Shown: piece after piece, positions 61,901 to 64,000 of the stretch
Position numbering within the stretch: the first letter of the stretch is position 1
Layout: the number at the start of each line of letters is the position of its first letter
Assembly (NCBI RefSeq): GCF_900129405.1
Contig: NZ_FQVQ01000013.1
Coordinates: 41,409-105,408, forward strand
DNA: 64,000 bases
From: Flavobacterium fontis
GTDB lineage: Bacteria > Bacteroidota > Bacteroidia > Flavobacteriales > Flavobacteriaceae
Direction: 5' to 3'
Program-made: the position numbers and the translations under genes
Notes under the pieces: generated by a model
Database searches by the model: none
What the model saw: the letters and a program-made list of their open reading frames with translations, nothing else
What the model was told of the DNA's origin: nothing

Positions 61901-64000
61901 GAGTACCAACGCAACCCCTGTAAATGTGGCTACAGCTTCTAGTACTGTTACGGCAAAGAATTTAACTATTACGGGTATTGCTATTGCGAATAAAGTTTTT
62001 GATGGAAATACCGATGCTACAATCACGGGAACCCCTTCTTTGGTAGGTGTTGTTGCGGGTGATGAAGCGAATGTAATTTTAGGAGGTACGCCTGTGGCTA
62101 CCTTTACCTCTTCAGCTGTGGGGACTGATATTCCTGTTACAGTTTCAGGATATACTCTTTCGGGAAGTGCTTCTTCAAATTATTCGTTAACGCAACCTAC
62201 GGGTTTGGTGGCTGATATCACTTCTGAACCTACTCCAGTAATTACGAGTGCATTAACCGCTAATGGAATTTATGGAACAGCTTTCAGTTACACCATTACC
62301 GCTTCGAATGCACCCACTTCATTCAATGCATTAAATTTACCAGCAGGTCTTTCTGTGGATACCGTGAGTGGTGTTATTTCTGGAACCATTACTGCAGCTC
62401 CTGGCAATTATACCTTCACTTTAGAAGCCATCAATGGTGGAGGGTCAGGGACAGCGTCATTGGTGCTTACCGTTGCTCCAAAAACACTTACGGTGAATGG
62501 ACTTTCGGTGAATGATAAAGAATATGATGGAAATCTAACGGCTACACCAGTAGGTGGACTTTTAGATGGAATTTTCAGTACGGATGTAGTTTCGTTTTCG
62601 GCAACGGCAACCTTTGCTACTAAAGTGGTGGGTGTTGCAAAACCGGTAACCGTTGTCCTTACCTTAAATGGGGCTGATGCGAGTAAGTATGTGGTGACTC
62701 CTTTAACTGGATTAACCGCTTCAATTACCGCTAAAAATCTTACGATTACAGGAGCTGCTGCTCAAAACAAACCTTTTGATGGGACTACTGCAGCGATCAT
62801 TACAGGTACACTTTCTGGTGTTGTTTCTGGGGATAATGTTACTTTGGTGGGTACAGGAGTTTTTGCTTCTGCAGCACAAGGAACAGGTATTCCTGTAACA
62901 TCAACGGCGACTTTAGCTGGAACAGATGCGGGCAATTATACATTGACGCAACCTGCAGGTTTGAGTGCCAATATTACGCAGCCTGCTATCTTAATGTGGA
63001 ATACTTTTGGAAATGTTGGAACGGAATCTACTGAGCCAAGTTCGTATAACAACCCCAATGTAGCTGCGGCTTCCATGTCTATTAACGGAATAACATTACC
63101 CACAAATAGTAACCGTTTGGGAGGGTCTAACTGGGCCCTAGCTTCACGTGATGCTAATAAGTATTATGAATTTACGGTAACTCCTAACAGTGGCTACCAA
63201 TTCACACCTTCTTCATTCAACTTTATTTGGGATCGTTCTGGAACAGGACCAAACACGCTTTCTATCCGTTCTTCAATAGACAATTATGCTAGCGATATCG
63301 CCGTAATTACAGGGGTTGCTGGAAACTTGTCAAATTTCAACTCCATCAATGTTAGCTCGTTAGCCAATATTCAATCGACAACAACTTTCCGTGTGTATGC
63401 TTATGGCGCTACAGGTGCAGCAGGTACCGGAGGTTTTGATACGAGTGCAAATATTAATAATGTTATTTTATTTGGTTCTACAAGTTTAATTACGGGACCT
63501 ACGTCTTCTGTAATTACTGGAACAACTTCAGTATGTGATGGCGATAGTGCTGTGATTGCGATCAATATCACCGACGGTAGAAGTCCTTTTACGGTAGTCT
63601 ATACCGATGGAACTACAAACTTTACAGAAACCAATTATGTTTCTGGAACGAATATCGTAGTTTCTCCAACCGCTACAACAACCTATACCTTAGTTTCAGT
63701 TACCGATGCTAATGCTTTAGCGGGTACGGGTAATTCGGGTTCAGCAACGATTTCTATTCTTCCCAATCAGCCCTATTATTTAGACGCGGATAATGATGGA
63801 TTTGGTGCAGGGGCAGTGGTTTTCAACTCTTGTTTCCCGATTGCGGGTTATTCAACCTTTGATACTGATTGTAATGATGCGAATCCTTCCATTCGTCCAG
63901 GTGCCGTTGATGTATGTTACGACGGTATCGATAACGACTGTAACGGTAACATCGATAACTTAGGTTTACCTGGAGGTTGTACCCCAATTGTGAGTACAAT
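58977..64000 (+). CDS. Very large exported adhesin-like protein with MBG-type repeats (partial, 3' end outside window)
   Basis: The frame is open from the ATG at 58977 to the window end: at least 1674 residues. MIKNLQDFKFITYLVVFLTF and NFSSAQ form a signal peptide ending SSAQ. The N-terminal part to about residue 240 looks like a concanavalin/laminin-G-like sandwich (LPHYDGLDYTVGQGLQTQAG; VEMDEFRIGTTWASVTP). Then come alternating beta-sandwich repeats: putative Ig domains (SFNAVNLPTGLTINTVTGEI) and MBG/YDG-like repeats with DREYNGLTS, KVFDGNTNA and TLTQPTGL motifs repeated five or more times. Near the end lies YYLDADNDGFG and DVCYDGIDNDCNGNID, a MopE-like metal-binding motif. It is probably T9SS-exported, though the C-terminal signal is beyond the window. 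Confidence 0.85.
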   Translation, partial: MIKNLQDFKFITYLVVFLTFFNFSSAQVTLPHYDGLDYTVGQGLQTQAGWTLLNSGDDLAITSGSLTYPGLLGSTGNRVSFAGAGIDAAKAFTQQTTGTVYFSFLLNVTSLGSLNTTGGYFTAFNEGTGTNFGATVWLRSDGAGYDIGINPRTTVANTVWSTGTTSVNTTVLVVIAYQVVTGTANDVVRLWINPVPGAAEPSATLSATNTGTDLTNLNRILLRQDAATTTPSVEMDEFRIGTTWASVTPAAAGTITGAATTAAFTTTYGTASATQSFAVSGANLTANLVATAPAGFEVSSDNITFGSTATFAPTGGNASGTLRIRLSATAPVAGNYNSQNIILSSTGATAQNITTPASGNAVSPASLTITANNQSVAFGTPVATVIAAGSFTPSGFVNGETASVISGAATYTTTYTDTTPAGTPGVTITPNVSGLTAANYTFSAADGTISITSSPVPSITSALTASATYGTSFTYQITADNSPTSFNAVNLPTGLTINTVTGEISGTPTAAPGTYSVGLVATNAGGNGTATLSLSIAAKGLTIDGIAAVDREYNGLTSVAFTGGTLNGVFGSDAVSFTGTASVATKTAAANKPVTFALTLNGAQAGNYTLTQPTGITVSITTKTLTVNGATAQNKVFDGNTNAVITGTLNGVVLGDTVTFNGTGTFASSAIGNNIAVTSTATLGGVDAANYTLTQPTGLTANITPAIVPLVQWNTFGNSGNETTEDSVANNVNMQSSTLNFTGSTVTPNGNGNRFGGTWGTQSVLTTNQYIQFTVTPNVGFTFTPTSFVFIWDRSSTGPSSVALRSSVDGFTSDLGVLNGLTSGGASTTTTRTITISGLSTISTPTTFRIYGYNSTGGTGGFDCASSVNNVVLNGFTEVAPAPSITTAGTPAALTTEYGTASSETSFTVSATFLQSAITVTAPTGFEVSATSGAGFGATATIGAVGNITNVPVYVRLAANASVAGSPYSGNIVLTSTNATPVNVATASSTVTAKNLTITGIAIANKVFDGNTDATITGTPSLVGVVAGDEANVILGGTPVATFTSSAVGTDIPVTVSGYTLSGSASSNYSLTQPTGLVADITSEPTPVITSALTANGIYGTAFSYTITASNAPTSFNALNLPAGLSVDTVSGVISGTITAAPGNYTFTLEAINGGGSGTASLVLTVAPKTLTVNGLSVNDKEYDGNLTATPVGGLLDGIFSTDVVSFSATATFATKVVGVAKPVTVVLTLNGADASKYVVTPLTGLTASITAKNLTITGAAAQNKPFDGTTAAIITGTLSGVVSGDNVTLVGTGVFASAAQGTGIPVTSTATLAGTDAGNYTLTQPAGLSANITQPAILMWNTFGNVGTESTEPSSYNNPNVAAASMSINGITLPTNSNRLGGSNWALASRDANKYYEFTVTPNSGYQFTPSSFNFIWDRSGTGPNTLSIRSSIDNYASDIAVITGVAGNLSNFNSINVSSLANIQSTTTFRVYAYGATGAAGTGGFDTSANINNVILFGSTSLITGPTSSVITGTTSVCDGDSAVIAINITDGRSPFTVVYTDGTTNFTETNYVSGTNIVVSPTATTTYTLVSVTDANALAGTGNSGSATISILPNQPYYLDADNDGFGAGAVVFNSCFPIAGYSTFDTDCNDANPSIRPGAVDVCYDGIDNDCNGNIDNLGLPGGCTPIVST

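Overview
The window is a contiguous piece of a Bacteroidota chromosome, almost certainly Flavobacteriaceae and Flavobacterium-like. The evidence is a SusC/SusD pair, several proteins with type IX secretion (T9SS) C-terminal signals (types A and C), TAnnTTTG-type -7 promoter boxes, an almost complete lack of Shine-Dalgarno sequences, DUF2851, DUF5522 and DUF3467 genes, and short period-7 intergenic repeats.

Left part (1-7019): the 3' end of a paaZ-type gene fused to a DinB/DUF1569-like domain, a crotonase, a PaaY-like hexapeptide protein, then a branched-chain module (E2 acyltransferase, branched-chain aminotransferase, fused E1 alpha-beta). Together these suggest ring-cleavage or acyl-CoA catabolism and conversion of branched-chain amino acids to acyl-CoA. 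Period-7 repeat arrays sit directly before two start codons and directly after the last stop codon.

Repeat-rich accessory zone (7020-9744): three copies of a ~200-bp unit with inverted arms, one unrecognised gene with a TTG start, a short PD40 lipoprotein that looks like a remnant, and non-coding repeat material.

Middle (9745-43565): small secreted proteins, urocanate hydratase with DUF5522, a small HExxH protein, a divergent pair of large T9SS proteins, a PLP desulfhydrase-like enzyme, a glucosaminidase lipoprotein, hemL, three tandem small Spy-like exported proteins, lysS, lipB, rnhB, susC-susD, an S8 peptidase, a porin-like protein, a two-domain cysteine/cystathionine synthase, a PNGase F-like protein, DUF2851, PspC, a helix-hairpin-helix protein and an acyl-CoA dehydrogenase.

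Right part (43580-58793): the translation/transcription core. A GC-rich candidate structured element precedes rpsU, which has an unusually complete Shine-Dalgarno sequence. Then come a xer-type recombinase, a hibernation factor, tRNA-Thr, tRNA-Tyr, tRNA-Thr, tuf, tRNA-Trp, secE, nusG, rplK, rplA, rplJ, rplL, rpoB, rpoC and DUF3467. Several -7 boxes lie in or against the terminator of the preceding gene. The window ends inside a very large exported adhesin-like gene with MBG-type repeats and a MopE-like metal-binding motif.

No CRISPR array, prophage, rRNA gene or complete insertion sequence was seen. The least explained signals are the intergenic elements at 43580-43677 and 859-930, the repeat cluster at 7020-7860, the rpsU translation signal, and the stacked terminator/promoter arrangements.
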